Source: Candidatus Obscuribacterales bacterium
GTDB lineage: Bacteria; Cyanobacteriota; Vampirovibrionia; Obscuribacterales; Obscuribacteraceae
Direction: 5' to 3'
Assembly: GCA_020634035.1 (NCBI GenBank)
Contig: JACKCM010000007.1
Coordinates: forward strand, 372,001-436,000
DNA length: 64,000 bases
Made by a program: the position numbers and the translations under genes. Shown here one piece after another: positions 41,108 through 49,916 of the stretch (position 1 is the stretch's first letter; each line of letters opens with the position of its first letter). Below the pieces are notes generated by a model. It saw nothing but the letters and a program-made list of their open reading frames with translations, did no database searches and was not told where the DNA came from.

Positions 41108-41995
41108 ATGTCGAACGTCGTAAGATGCGGTCTGATTCAGACAAAAAACGCTGTGGTATCACCTGCCGGTGGAACCGATAAGAGCACCATGGAGAAGATC
41201 AAACAATCCATGCTCGACAAGCATCTGGAGTACACAGAAAAAGCTGCTAAAGAAGGGGTGAAGATCCTCTGCTATCAGGAGATCTTCAACGGTCCCTATT
41301 TCTGTGCCGAGCAAGAGACCTGCTGGTACGAGTCCGCCGAAGAGATTCCGGATGGACCGACAGTGAAGCTTTTGCAGGATGTGGCCAAAAAACATGCCAT
41401 GGTTCTGGTCGTACCTATATATGAGAAGGAACAGACCGGCATCTATTACAACAGTGCCGCCGTTATCGATGCCGATGGCAAATACCTGGGCAAGTATCGG
41501 AAGAATCATATTCCTCACGTCGCCCCCGGTTTCTGGGAGAAGTTCTATTTCAGACCGGGCAACCTGGGCTATCCGGTATTCCACACTAAATACGCCACTA
41601 TCGGGGTCTATATCTGTTATGACCGTCATTTCCCGGAAGGTGCCAGAGCTCTGGGCTTGAATGGAGCGCAAATCGTCTTTAATCCTAGTGCCACCGTCGC
41701 CGGTCTTTCCGAGTATCTGTGGAAGCTGGAGCAACCGGCCCATGCCGCTGCCAACGGTTACTTCATTGGTGCGATCAATCGTGTCGGTACCGAAGAGCCC
41801 TGGAATATCGGAGAGTTCTACGGCACCAGCTATTTCTGCAACCCCCGTGGTCAAATAATCAAAGAGGCTAGTAGAGACCAAGAAGAGCTGGTGGTGGCCG
41901 ATCTGGATCTGGATCAGATTCAAGAAGTGCGTCACACCTGGCAGTTCTTCCGGGATCGTCGACCGGAAACCTACAAAGAACTGGTCAAGCTTTAG
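41108..41995 (+). CDS. Beta-ureidopropionase-like nitrilase superfamily amidohydrolase
   Basis: 295 residues from the ATG at 41108. The nitrilase triad is visible: E58 in KILCYQEIFNGPYFC, K132 in LGKYRKNHIPHVAPGFWEKF and C170 in ATIGVYICYDRHFPEGARAL. The HVAPGFWEKFYFRPGN segment and the C-terminal TWQFFRDRRPETYKELVKL match N-carbamoyl-beta-alanine amidohydrolases. It releases beta-alanine, CO2 and ammonia. Placed between the aminotransferase and preT genes, which fits pyrimidine catabolism. N-carbamoyl-putrescine amidase is a less likely reading given the context. Confidence 0.9.
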   Translation: MSNVVRCGLIQTKNAVVSPAGGTDKSTMEKIKQSMLDKHLEYTEKAAKEGVKILCYQEIFNGPYFCAEQETCWYESAEEIPDGPTVKLLQDVAKKHAMVLVVPIYEKEQTGIYYNSAAVIDADGKYLGKYRKNHIPHVAPGFWEKFYFRPGNLGYPVFHTKYATIGVYICYDRHFPEGARALGLNGAQIVFNPSATVAGLSEYLWKLEQPAHAAANGYFIGAINRVGTEEPWNIGEFYGTSYFCNPRGQIIKEASRDQEELVVADLDLDQIQEVRHTWQFFRDRRPETYKELVKL

Positions 41996-42047
41996 GTTTG
42001 AGGCGAGTTAAAAGAATCTGAGTCGAGCGTCAAGATAAGGAAGAGTC

Positions 42048-43454
42048 ATGGCTGAGCATTACAAACCATACAAGTACAAACCATGGGAAAAGAATCTGGA
42101 GGAGCGCTTCCAAGAATACTATCCGCCTTATTCTGAGCGGGAAGCTGTGTTAGAAGCGAACCGCTGTCTCTATTGCCATGATGCACCGTGTATGGTGGCC
42201 TGCCCGACCAGCATCGATATCCCCACGTTTATTCGCAAGATTTCGACCGGCAACGTCAAAGGCTCGGCTCGTACTATTCTCGAGTCGAATCTTCTTGGCG
42301 CCACCTGCTCGAGGGTCTGTCCGGTAGAGGAGCTTTGCGAAGGGGACTGTGTGCTGGCCCATGATCATAAGCCTATTACGATAGGACGTCTGCAACGTTA
42401 TGCCATGGACTATGCCAAAGAGAAAGATATCACCTTCTTCGAACCTGCTCCGGCAAACGGTCATAAGGTAGCCGTGGTCGGCTCGGGACCGGCAGGTTTG
42501 TCTTGCGCCGGTGAGCTGGCCAAGCTCGGCTATGAGGTTACCTGTTTCGAGAAGCGCGAGTGGGGCGGCGGCCTCGATACCTATGGTATCGTGGTTTTTC
42601 GTGAGCCAGTCGAGGTCTCTCTCGATGAGGTGAAGATGATCGAGAAGCTCGGTGTCAAGTTCAAATACAACGTCGAAATCGGCAAGGACATCACCTTCAA
42701 GAAACTCTTAGAAGACTATGACAAAGTCTTTGTTTCAGTCGGCCTGGGTCAGGTGCCGGAGATGCAGATACCGGGCGAGGATCTGGAAGGTGTACACGAT
42801 GGGCTCGAGTTCATTGCCGAGACCAAGGTAAGAGATCTAAAAGAGATCAAGTTCGGTCAGAGAGTCTGTGTGATAGGTGCCGGCAACACCGGTATCGACT
42901 GTGCCACCATCGCAAGAAGGCTGGGCTCTGAACGTGTCGCCATCATCTATCGCCGCTCCGAATCCGAGATGCCTGCTTATCACTTCGAGTATCAATTCGC
43001 GCTCAAAGAAGGGGTCAGCTTCATGTTTCTCACCCAGCCGGTAGAGGCTGTCGGCGTCGACGGCAAAGTGACCGCGCTGAAGTGTCTGCGCATGGATCTC
43101 GGCGAGCCCGATGCCAGCGGTCGAAGAAGACCGGTGCCGGTGGAAGGCTCTGAATTCGAGATTCCGTGTGATATGTTGATCAAAGCCATCGGTCAAGAAA
43201 AACCGAATATGGTGATCGATGCTTTAAAAGAATTCGGTGTCAAAACCGAAAAGGGCTATATAGCGGTGGAAGACGGTACGAATCGTACTGCTCATCCTGA
43301 TATCTTTGCCGGAGGCGACTGTGTGCGCAGCAAGGGCGAAGCTTCTACCGTGATGGCTGTGGAAGACGGCAAGATTGCCGCCCGGGCCATTCATCAGTCG
43401 CTCACAGGCGTGGATGCGGCCAAGCTGGTAGTGGCAGCCAAGTCGGCGATCTAA
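42048..43454 (+). CDS. preT: Dihydropyrimidine dehydrogenase, NAD-binding subunit PreT
   Basis: 468 residues with GGAAGAG before the ATG. N-terminal Fe-S domain: CLYCHDAPCMVACPTSID and CSRVCPVEELCEGDCV, as in the glutamate-synthase small subunit/DPD family. Then FAD motif KVAVVGSGPAGLSCAGELAK and NADPH/NAD motif RVCVIGAGNTGIDCATIARR, with DIFAGGDCVRSKGEASTVMA at the end. It passes electrons to PreA for reduction of uracil and thymine. Followed 45 bases later by preA. Confidence 0.95.
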   Translation: MAEHYKPYKYKPWEKNLEERFQEYYPPYSEREAVLEANRCLYCHDAPCMVACPTSIDIPTFIRKISTGNVKGSARTILESNLLGATCSRVCPVEELCEGDCVLAHDHKPITIGRLQRYAMDYAKEKDITFFEPAPANGHKVAVVGSGPAGLSCAGELAKLGYEVTCFEKREWGGGLDTYGIVVFREPVEVSLDEVKMIEKLGVKFKYNVEIGKDITFKKLLEDYDKVFVSVGLGQVPEMQIPGEDLEGVHDGLEFIAETKVRDLKEIKFGQRVCVIGAGNTGIDCATIARRLGSERVAIIYRRSESEMPAYHFEYQFALKEGVSFMFLTQPVEAVGVDGKVTALKCLRMDLGEPDASGRRRPVPVEGSEFEIPCDMLIKAIGQEKPNMVIDALKEFGVKTEKGYIAVEDGTNRTAHPDIFAGGDCVRSKGEASTVMAVEDGKIAARAIHQSLTGVDAAKLVVAAKSAI

Positions 43455-43499
43455 AAGTTTTTACTGGGCGAGGAACCTCCAATAAAGGAATTCAATTAA

Positions 43500-44864
43500 A
43501 TGGCTAATTTAGAGATCGATTTTTGCGGTATCAAATCCCCCAATCCATTTTGGCTTGCTTCGGCACCGCCGGCTAATTCTGCTTATCAAGTTCAGAAAGC
43601 GTTCGAGCAGGGCTGGGGTGGTGCGGTCTGGAAGACTATCGGTGCACCGGTGTTGAACGTTTGCAACCGTTACGGCACCATCGACTATAAAGGCACAAAG
43701 ATTGTCGGCCTCAATAACATAGAACTTATCAGCGATAGACCTCTGGAGGTCAATCTAAAAGAGATTGCCGAGGTGAAGAAGAACTTCCCCGGTCACGCTG
43801 TGATCGTCTCTATCATGGTCGAGTCGAAGAAGGAAGCCTGGCAGGATATCGTAAAGCGAGTCGAAGAAACCGGTGCAGATGGTTTCGAACTCAACTTCGG
43901 TTGTCCTCACGGTATGTCTGAAAGAGGCATGGGCTCTGCCATGGGACAGGTGCCGGAATACACTTGCATGGTGACCGAGTGGGTAATGGACGTTGCCACC
44001 AAGCCTGTTATTGTCAAACTGACTCCCAATATCACCGACATCGTTCAGCCGGCAAGAGCTGCCGTCAAAGGACGTGCCGACGCGCTTTCTCTAATCAATA
44101 CCATCAACAGTATCATGGGGGTCGATCTCGATTCTTTCGAGTTGAAACCGAACGTTGGCGGCAAGGGCGGCCACGGTGGTTATGCCGGACCGGCAGTCAA
44201 ACCCATCGCTCTGCATCTGCTCAGCTCGGTGGCCAATGATCCTGAAGTTGCTAAAGCCAATCTGCCCATATCCGGAATAGGCGGCATCGAAACCTGGCAG
44301 GACGCGGTAGAGTTCATGCTTCTGGGCTCCACCTCTGTCCAGGTCTGTACCGCGGTCATGCACTGGGGCTTCCGCATCGTCGAAGATATGATCGACGGTA
44401 TGTCCAACTGGATGGATGACAAAGGCTTCAAGACCTGCAACGACTTCATCGGCAAATCCCTGCCTCGCGTATCTAACTTTGGCGATTTCGACCTCGGTTT
44501 CCAGACTGTTGCCAGAATCGACCATGACAAATGTATTCAGTGTGATCTCTGCTATATCGCCTGTAATGATGCTGCCCACCAGTGCATCGACCTAAAAGAG
44601 ATGAAACTGGTCGATGGTGCCAACGGTGCCGATTCGAACGGCGGACAGCCGGCCAGACGCTGGCCTGTGGTTCGCGAAGAAGATTGCGTGGGTTGTGCGC
44701 TCTGCTCTTCAGTCTGCCCCGTGGATGATTGCATCACCATGGTCGAAGTCGACAGCAAACGCCCCCATGTCACCTGGAACGAGCTTACAACTAAACGACC
44801 TGAAGTGCTCGAATGGGACAAGATGGAAGAGTATCGCAAAGAAGCGAATATCCACATCCACTAG
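43500..44864 (+). CDS. preA: Dihydropyrimidine dehydrogenase, catalytic subunit PreA
   Basis: 454 residues. FMN-binding barrel like DHODH: DFCGIKSPNPFWLASAPPAN, ELNFGCPHGMSERGMGSAMG, KLTPNITDIVQPARAAV and ISGIGGIETWQDAVEFMLLG. C-terminal ferredoxin domain with two 4Fe-4S motifs (CIQCDLCYIACNDAAHQC and CVGCALCSSVCPVDDC). It reduces uracil/thymine to the 5,6-dihydro forms using electrons from PreT. In my reading the position of the mammalian active-site Cys (GLACGQ) is Met here (GSAMGQ); I recall a non-Cys residue there in other bacterial PreA proteins. Last gene of the operon. Confidence 0.95.
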   Translation: MANLEIDFCGIKSPNPFWLASAPPANSAYQVQKAFEQGWGGAVWKTIGAPVLNVCNRYGTIDYKGTKIVGLNNIELISDRPLEVNLKEIAEVKKNFPGHAVIVSIMVESKKEAWQDIVKRVEETGADGFELNFGCPHGMSERGMGSAMGQVPEYTCMVTEWVMDVATKPVIVKLTPNITDIVQPARAAVKGRADALSLINTINSIMGVDLDSFELKPNVGGKGGHGGYAGPAVKPIALHLLSSVANDPEVAKANLPISGIGGIETWQDAVEFMLLGSTSVQVCTAVMHWGFRIVEDMIDGMSNWMDDKGFKTCNDFIGKSLPRVSNFGDFDLGFQTVARIDHDKCIQCDLCYIACNDAAHQCIDLKEMKLVDGANGADSNGGQPARRWPVVREEDCVGCALCSSVCPVDDCITMVEVDSKRPHVTWNELTTKRPEVLEWDKMEEYRKEANIHIH

Positions 44865-44981
44865 TTCGTTTTCAGTTCCGTCCAAAAGTTTCGATATTGT
44901 GTCACGTTCCGGTTATGTTGCCGTGGCATCCTTAGTGTTGAGATCTAATAATCTCAGCGCTCACTTACCAAAGCCATATCC

Positions 44982-45956
44982 ATGCCACAAGATTCTCTTG
45001 CCGAGCTGCCCAAGGTCAGCAATCGGTATCAATTACTGGATGTAGTGAAAGTCGACCGGATCTGGACCACCTACCGGGCCCAGGACCATGTCTTGAAGCG
45101 CGAGGTGCTGCTCAAGACCGTCAAAGATCTGGATTGTCTTTCTGAGGCAGAATTGCATCGAATCGAGAGCCAGGCAAGGTCGGCGGCCAGACTATCTCAT
45201 CCGAAGGTTGAGGCCGTATTAGACTTCGGCAGCTTTTCCGGGACGCCTTATTTAGTCTCGGATTGTCTTTCCGGGCAGACCCTGAGGGATTATATCGAGA
45301 GTAAGGCGATTCCGAATCTGGAGAGCGCCATGGATGTTTTCATTCAGATGGCTGAAATAGTCGAGTATATGCACGATCACAAAGTGATTCACAATAATCT
45401 CAGCCTGGACAGCTTTCTGGTTATCTTAGACGGCGGTCAGCTCGAAATACGTCTCACCGGGCTTGATTTCGTCGGTGATATCGACAGCTCCCATAATCAG
45501 GATCCGGCAAACACGAAATCCAGACGGGACAAGTACAGTGACCTCAGAGCTCTCGGTTTGATTTTTCATAAAGTCTTGCTGCGCCGGGAGGCACCGGCGA
45601 CCAGTCAGCTTTCCGGGGCTTTTCGCAAAGTCGACGAAGGTCACCTGATCTCTCGACAGCTGGGTTATGGATTGATGGACAGCATCGTCGACCGTTGTTT
45701 GAGCGACGATAATCGAGAGCGCTATCAGTCGGCATTCTGTGTGAAGAAAGAGCTCATTGAAGGAAAGCGCCGCCTGATGACCTGGGATGAGACCCCACTT
45801 TATCTAGAGCCGGTGCCGAAAGGCGATGAGAGCCTCCTGAGAAAGTTTAGAATCGGCGAATTTATGGACGATGGCACTTTCTTGATGGTCAACTGTTCAC
45901 TATTGCTTGCCATTGTAGGCATAGTTCTTTATTATCTTTTTGCCAGGGTGCTCTAG
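44982..45956 (+). CDS. Membrane-anchored kinase-like protein, probable pseudokinase
   Basis: 324 residues with a protein kinase fold. The ATP Lys is kept (EVLLKTV, K45) and the alphaC Glu may be E62, but the Gly-rich loop is absent (VVKVDRIWTTYR). The HRD catalytic triplet reads HNN (VIHNNLSLDSFLVIL) and the DFG region reads LDFVGDI. A membrane segment lies at the C-terminus (VNCSLLLAIVGIVLYYLFAR). Loss of the catalytic Asp argues against phosphotransfer; a signalling or scaffold role is more likely. It sits between preA and pyrD on the same strand; pyrD starts 17 bases after its stop. Confidence 0.75.
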   Translation: MPQDSLAELPKVSNRYQLLDVVKVDRIWTTYRAQDHVLKREVLLKTVKDLDCLSEAELHRIESQARSAARLSHPKVEAVLDFGSFSGTPYLVSDCLSGQTLRDYIESKAIPNLESAMDVFIQMAEIVEYMHDHKVIHNNLSLDSFLVILDGGQLEIRLTGLDFVGDIDSSHNQDPANTKSRRDKYSDLRALGLIFHKVLLRREAPATSQLSGAFRKVDEGHLISRQLGYGLMDSIVDRCLSDDNRERYQSAFCVKKELIEGKRRLMTWDETPLYLEPVPKGDESLLRKFRIGEFMDDGTFLMVNCSLLLAIVGIVLYYLFARVL

Positions 45957-45973
45957 AAGACGATTGCAAAATA

Positions 45974-47077
45974 ATGGATTTCGAAGCAGCGAGCGATCTC
46001 TACCGCCGGTCTATTAAGCCGAATCTCTTCCGGCTCGATCCTGAACTGGCCCATGATCTGGCGCACAAGGGCATGCCCTTTTTGAAGCAACTGGTCAGTA
46101 TGGGACTTATCCGGGGCTACCTTCCCCCTGCCCGTTTGCATTGCAGACTTTTTGAAGACCAGCTTGCTGCTCCGGTGGGGCTGGCGGCTGGTTTCGATAA
46201 GAACGGCGCTCTGTTAGATTCCGTAGATGCCCTCGGGTTCAGTTTTGTGGAGGTCGGGTCGATAACGGCACGGCCATCTTGTGGCAATCCCAGACCCCGA
46301 CTATTCAGGCTGCCCGGCGACGAAGCCGTGATCAATTTCATGGGATTGAACGGACTGGGTGCCGAGGCGGTAGCTGCCAGATTGAAGGCGGCAAGCCCGA
46401 ATCTTCCATACGGTGTCAACATCGCCAAGACCAACGATCCCGGTCTGACCGGCGACAAAGCGGTGGAGGATATATTATTTAGCTTCCGGGCAATTCGTGA
46501 TCTAAAGACCGCCTATGTGGCGGTGAATGTCAGTTGTCCCAATACCCAGGAAGAGATTACCGCCATCGGAAAAGAGCTTGCCACAGTACTTTCCGAGATA
46601 GCTAAATTGAATCAGCGCTCTTTGCCGATACTGATTAAGCTCTCCCCCGATGCCGACGATCGTCTTTTGCAAGAGCTACTATCAGTCTCCAGTGCAGGCG
46701 GAGTCAAAGGTTTTGTCTGTGGCAATACTTCTATGGACCGTAGCGCTCTTGTTAATTCGAAGGACGAACTTGCTTCGATTAACAGAGGGGGGATGAGCGG
46801 TCGGCCTCTTAAGCGACGAGCACTGGATCTTGTCCGTCGGGTCTATGCCCTGAAAGAGGCAAGCCAGATGATCATCGCCTGTGGTGGCATATCCAGCGGT
46901 GATGATGCTTTCGAATTTATTCAAGAAGGTGCCGACCTGCTTCAGATCTATACCAGCCTGATCTACCAGGGACCTTTTGTAGCCTCTATAGTTAATCGCC
47001 GACTGAACGAGATTCTTGAGCAGCAAGGGCTGAAACTTAATGAGGTACGGGGAGTTAAAATAAAAGTCGCCGATTGA
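45974..47077 (+). CDS. pyrD: Dihydroorotate dehydrogenase, quinone type
   Basis: 367 residues. It oxidises dihydroorotate to orotate in pyrimidine synthesis. The N-terminal 60 residues (YRRSIKPNLFRLDPELAHDL, GMPFLKQLVSMGLIRGYL) are the membrane-associating helices of class 2 enzymes. The core has AAPVGLAAGFDKNGALLD, VEVGSITARPSCGNPRPRLF, NFMGLNGLGAE and IIACGGISSGDDAFEFIQEG. At the catalytic base position, class 2 enzymes have Ser (NxSSPNT), but here the motif is NVSCPNT with C188, as in class 1. Electrons presumably go to quinone. Confidence 0.95.
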   Translation: MDFEAASDLYRRSIKPNLFRLDPELAHDLAHKGMPFLKQLVSMGLIRGYLPPARLHCRLFEDQLAAPVGLAAGFDKNGALLDSVDALGFSFVEVGSITARPSCGNPRPRLFRLPGDEAVINFMGLNGLGAEAVAARLKAASPNLPYGVNIAKTNDPGLTGDKAVEDILFSFRAIRDLKTAYVAVNVSCPNTQEEITAIGKELATVLSEIAKLNQRSLPILIKLSPDADDRLLQELLSVSSAGGVKGFVCGNTSMDRSALVNSKDELASINRGGMSGRPLKRRALDLVRRVYALKEASQMIIACGGISSGDDAFEFIQEGADLLQIYTSLIYQGPFVASIVNRRLNEILEQQGLKLNEVRGVKIKVAD

Positions 47078-47084
47078 GCTGCTG

Positions 47085-47618
47085 TTATTGCGGTGTTTCT
47101 GGCTCTTGTTTTTGAATCTGGGCGATTTGATCGACGAACCAGATACGGTATTGCATATAGCCTTCTTTGTCTCTGCCCATGCTCTGTAGATAGCCTTTCG
47201 GTCCTCTCGAGTCAAAGTGATGGAACTCGAAGCTGCCCACCGGCTCTCCGCCTTCCATTATGGGCACGGTAGTGACTCTACATGTACCGGAAGGAACATA
47301 ACCTGACCAGTGCTCCAATACTCTTTTGTGCAGAATTACCGAGCTGGTGGTGTAGTCAGGTATCGTAGATTTGATGCGGGTCTTCGAGAAGAGAAAGTGC
47401 ACGTCTTGAAAGACTCTGAGGGTCATATCTTTTGTCGAATAGACCGATCCCTTCATCCAGGAGGGATGCTCCGGACTGGTCTCATCCATGCGCATATAAG
47501 CGATGCCGCCGCTCAGCTTCAGATCTTCTTCGGCTGTGGCGGCAGGCGCAAAGAAATATGAGAGCACTATCGCTGCCAGAATAATCGCGGCTGGTTTTAG
47601 AATTGAAGAACCCGGCAT
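47085..47618 (-). CDS. Exported protein of unknown function
   Basis: 177 residues with a signal peptide (SSILKPAAIILAAIVLSYFF then APAATA). The mature part is beta-rich with a His/Asp-rich strand (GSFEFHHFDSRGPKGYLQSM) and no Cys pair beyond one residue. No known family. Its stop is 7 bases from the convergent pyrD stop. The 228-base gap upstream shows no other gene. Confidence 0.55.
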   Translation of the reverse strand: MPGSSILKPAAIILAAIVLSYFFAPAATAEEDLKLSGGIAYMRMDETSPEHPSWMKGSVYSTKDMTLRVFQDVHFLFSKTRIKSTIPDYTTSSVILHKRVLEHWSGYVPSGTCRVTTVPIMEGGEPVGSFEFHHFDSRGPKGYLQSMGRDKEGYMQYRIWFVDQIAQIQKQEPETPQ

Positions 47619-47846
47619 GTGATTCGCCCCCTTTTTCTACTATAACCCGACCTCATTTGATCGATGCCGGCTATCTTCGCCAGAGCTTCGTCCTGGCCTG
47701 AAACTGGGATTTTTTATCTGTCCTTGAGTAGAAAGGTAACAGATTCAGGAATTCAGGGTTTTCCCGCTTTTGGCTTTTCATATACGGGGGAAAAATAGAT
47801 CTTGTGCATCAGTTTTTCGGCTCCTTAACTGCAGGTTCCAGTTTTT

Positions 47847-49316
47847 ATGAATTCATTCGAACGCTGGGAAGACGGCGCCGATGGTACTCTAGATCGGCTA
47901 TCCAGTCAGTGGTCCGGCAAGTCCCTTTTCAAGCCTGATCTAGATAAGAGTTATATCTCGAAGTCCTCAGGCATGGCGGCAGCTCCTGCAAGAGAGTCTG
48001 TACCTGAACTCAAGGTCGAGGGCGACCAGTCCGAATTCACCCTGACCAGGCTATCGGGTCAGTGGTCCACGGGCATCGAGAGCGTCTGTGATGATCGTGA
48101 TGAGGATGCGGCTCCTTATCTTCTGGTCAACTGGAAAGTCTGGTGTCTGAAAGTCTCGGTGCTTGTTCTTATACCGGCTTTTCTCGTATTGGGTGGTGGA
48201 ATCAAACATATATCTGATTTCTGTCCCACGCTTGCTGAATACTGTCATTCTCAGACCCTGACGATTAGAGAGACATTGTTCGGTAAAAACGATCTGGGGG
48301 CGGCCCAGAGCCACCACTCTCTGGCCGTGCTTTATCACAAACGTCATGAAGAGAAACGTGCCCTGGACCATGCAGATTACGCCGCCAAAATTTATGTCCT
48401 TGATTTGCTTCAACGCATGTCCAATCGGATTGTGACTTACAAAGATCCGCAGGTCATCGCCCTGGAGGATAATCTAGCCCTGGCGGCCGAGGCGGCCGAT
48501 CAACTGGGCTATCATACCCTGGCAAGCAAATACTGGAGGCAGGTTAGTGTCCTTCAGCCCGCCAGCTCAAGCGGCTTGTCTTTAGACCGGGCTAAAGTTT
48601 TGCTCAAAGAGCGCTATCAGGCATCCAATTCGCTGGCGCTTGCCGGACAGAAGTCCGACGCTGTAATGGCCCTGGAAGGAGGCTTTGCCCTTTTGCCCCG
48701 GGATTGGGTCGGCGCTATTCATAAGGGTTTTGTCGGCTCGAAAGTCTCTGAGGACGATATCGAATCTTATCGAATCGCCATAGATCTGCATCGCCGAATG
48801 GCCAGGGTCTATTTGCGCTTCAATGACAGGGCCAATTTCGAGAAGCATCTGGCTCTTGCTGCTGCCCTGCGCAATCATCTTTTCTCTTATCTGGCGGTGG
48901 GCGAACTCAAACCCCAGTGGAAGCCGATGACTTCTTATATGGAGCGGATGAAGCCGACTCTAGCAGTAATCTCAATCGACAATGGTGGCAGCATCGGCTC
49001 GGTTATGACCCTGGGAGGCAATCAGGGAGCCGAAGGAGCCAGCATCGACAACAACATTCGCCGGGCGGTATTCGACGGCTTGCAAGGAAAGCTTTCTTGG
49101 AAGCTTTCGGATGATGATCTAAACTCTATGAAAGCGAGTGATTTTGAGCTCGAGCCGGCTGCACTCAGATTAGTCTTCACCGGCAAAAAAGTGGTGATGG
49201 ACCCTTCTATGAGTGCAGAAAAAATCGATTCGCCTTATATGAAGCCGCATCTCAATCAAGAGCCGGATTTCACACAATTTAAAGAAGCGGTTTTAAAAGT
49301 ATCCCGGTCACTTTGA
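47847..49316 (+). CDS. Single-pass membrane protein with helical repeat domain
   Basis: 489 residues. The cytoplasmic N-terminus carries a twice-repeated motif (DGTLDRLSSQWSGKSLF near residue 10 and FTLTRLSGQWSTGIES near 65). A membrane helix follows at about 105-122 (VSVLVLIPAFLVLGGGI). The outer part from 135 to 330 is helical and TPR-like (SHHSLAVLYHKRHEEKRALD, DRANFEKHLALAAALRNHLF). The last 130 residues are mixed (LAVISIDNGGSIGSVMTLGG, LRLVFTGKKVVMDPSM). No family recognised. A strong hairpin ends the gene. Confidence 0.6.
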   Translation: MNSFERWEDGADGTLDRLSSQWSGKSLFKPDLDKSYISKSSGMAAAPARESVPELKVEGDQSEFTLTRLSGQWSTGIESVCDDRDEDAAPYLLVNWKVWCLKVSVLVLIPAFLVLGGGIKHISDFCPTLAEYCHSQTLTIRETLFGKNDLGAAQSHHSLAVLYHKRHEEKRALDHADYAAKIYVLDLLQRMSNRIVTYKDPQVIALEDNLALAAEAADQLGYHTLASKYWRQVSVLQPASSSGLSLDRAKVLLKERYQASNSLALAGQKSDAVMALEGGFALLPRDWVGAIHKGFVGSKVSEDDIESYRIAIDLHRRMARVYLRFNDRANFEKHLALAAALRNHLFSYLAVGELKPQWKPMTSYMERMKPTLAVISIDNGGSIGSVMTLGGNQGAEGASIDNNIRRAVFDGLQGKLSWKLSDDDLNSMKASDFELEPAALRLVFTGKKVVMDPSMSAEKIDSPYMKPHLNQEPDFTQFKEAVLKVSRSL

Positions 49317-49324
49317 ACCACAAA

Positions 49325-49350
49325 AGCACTTCGAATTAATTCGAAGTGCT
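49325..49350. terminator. Convergent terminator hairpin
   Basis: A perfect 26-base palindrome AGCACTTCGAATT/AATTCGAAGTGCT between convergent genes; the minus-strand side is followed by TTTTG, the plus side by CTTGAGG. Confidence 0.65.
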
Positions 49351-49376
49351 CTTGAGGGGAGGAAGGACGGATCATC

Positions 49377-49700
49377 CTATTCGCGGTGGCTGGGGTTGGC
49401 TCCGGAGAGACCCCTGAAATACTGTCTCCATTTATGAATAATGCCGAGCGGTTGCTGAGTTTCTTCTTCTTTGTGCATGAATACTACTCGTCCCATGAAG
49501 CTTGTACGATCATAGTTTTCGATTATCTGATCTGTCACTTTTGAAGGCAGTTCAGTTATGGTGGCAAAACCCCTGCACTTTCCTGACTGATTGCGATGAA
49601 CGGAAATATTGAGGGCATGTGGGATTTCGTTTAGCCAATCTTTGAGAGCATCCTCGGTAGTATCTACTGGAAGATTTCCAATTAGGATTCTTTGACTCAT
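49377..49700 (-). CDS. RRM-domain RNA-binding protein
   Basis: 107 residues. RNP2 is ILIGNL (residues 5-10), RNP1 is GKCRGFATI (about 40-48), spaced as in a single RRM. Alpha helix DALKDWLNEI and the closing strand GRVVFMHKEE fit. The C-terminal tail is basic (IHKWRQYFRGLSG). Bacterial one-RRM proteins of this size, common in cyanobacteria, bind RNA in stress responses. The ATG has AGGA 9 bases upstream. Its upstream gap contains a TTGC-type repeat, which may regulate it. Confidence 0.88.
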   Translation of the reverse strand: MSQRILIGNLPVDTTEDALKDWLNEIPHALNISVHRNQSGKCRGFATITELPSKVTDQIIENYDRTSFMGRVVFMHKEEETQQPLGIIHKWRQYFRGLSGANPSHRE

Positions 49701-49730
49701 AGTTGAGATTCCTGACCACGTTTTTTTAAA

Positions 49731-49756
49731 CTTGCATACTTGCTAAAGTTTGCAAG
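49731..49756. promoter_or_regulatory. TTGC inverted-repeat element, copy 1
   Basis: CTTGCA-14 bases-TGCAAG, 31 bases upstream of the RRM gene start. Within its central 25 bases it agrees at 20 positions with the element at 49841-49866. Likely an operator for a common regulator. Confidence 0.5.
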
Positions 49757-49840
49757 TACTAGTAATGATAGCACTCACTGGGGGATGCGTCAAACTAGTA
49801 ACAGATGTTTCGGCTAATAGTTGAGCCGGTGCGTTATAAT

Positions 49841-49866
49841 GTTGCAAAATTGCGAAAGTTTGCAAC
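49841..49866. promoter_or_regulatory. TTGC inverted-repeat element, copy 2, next to a -10 box
   Basis: GTTGCAAA-10 bases-TTTGCAAC is a perfect 8-bp inverted repeat. It directly follows TATAAT (49835-49840), so a bound protein would cover the transcription start and act as a repressor of the gene at 49917. Confidence 0.55.
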
Positions 49867-49916
49867 AAAGGGGATAGAGTTGCCGCTGGCCGGGTTAAGG
49901 AGGCAAATGACTGAGA

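Noticed and set aside
41159..41935. 258-residue minus-strand frame
   Set aside because: Fully antisense to the beta-ureidopropionase gene, whose triad is intact.
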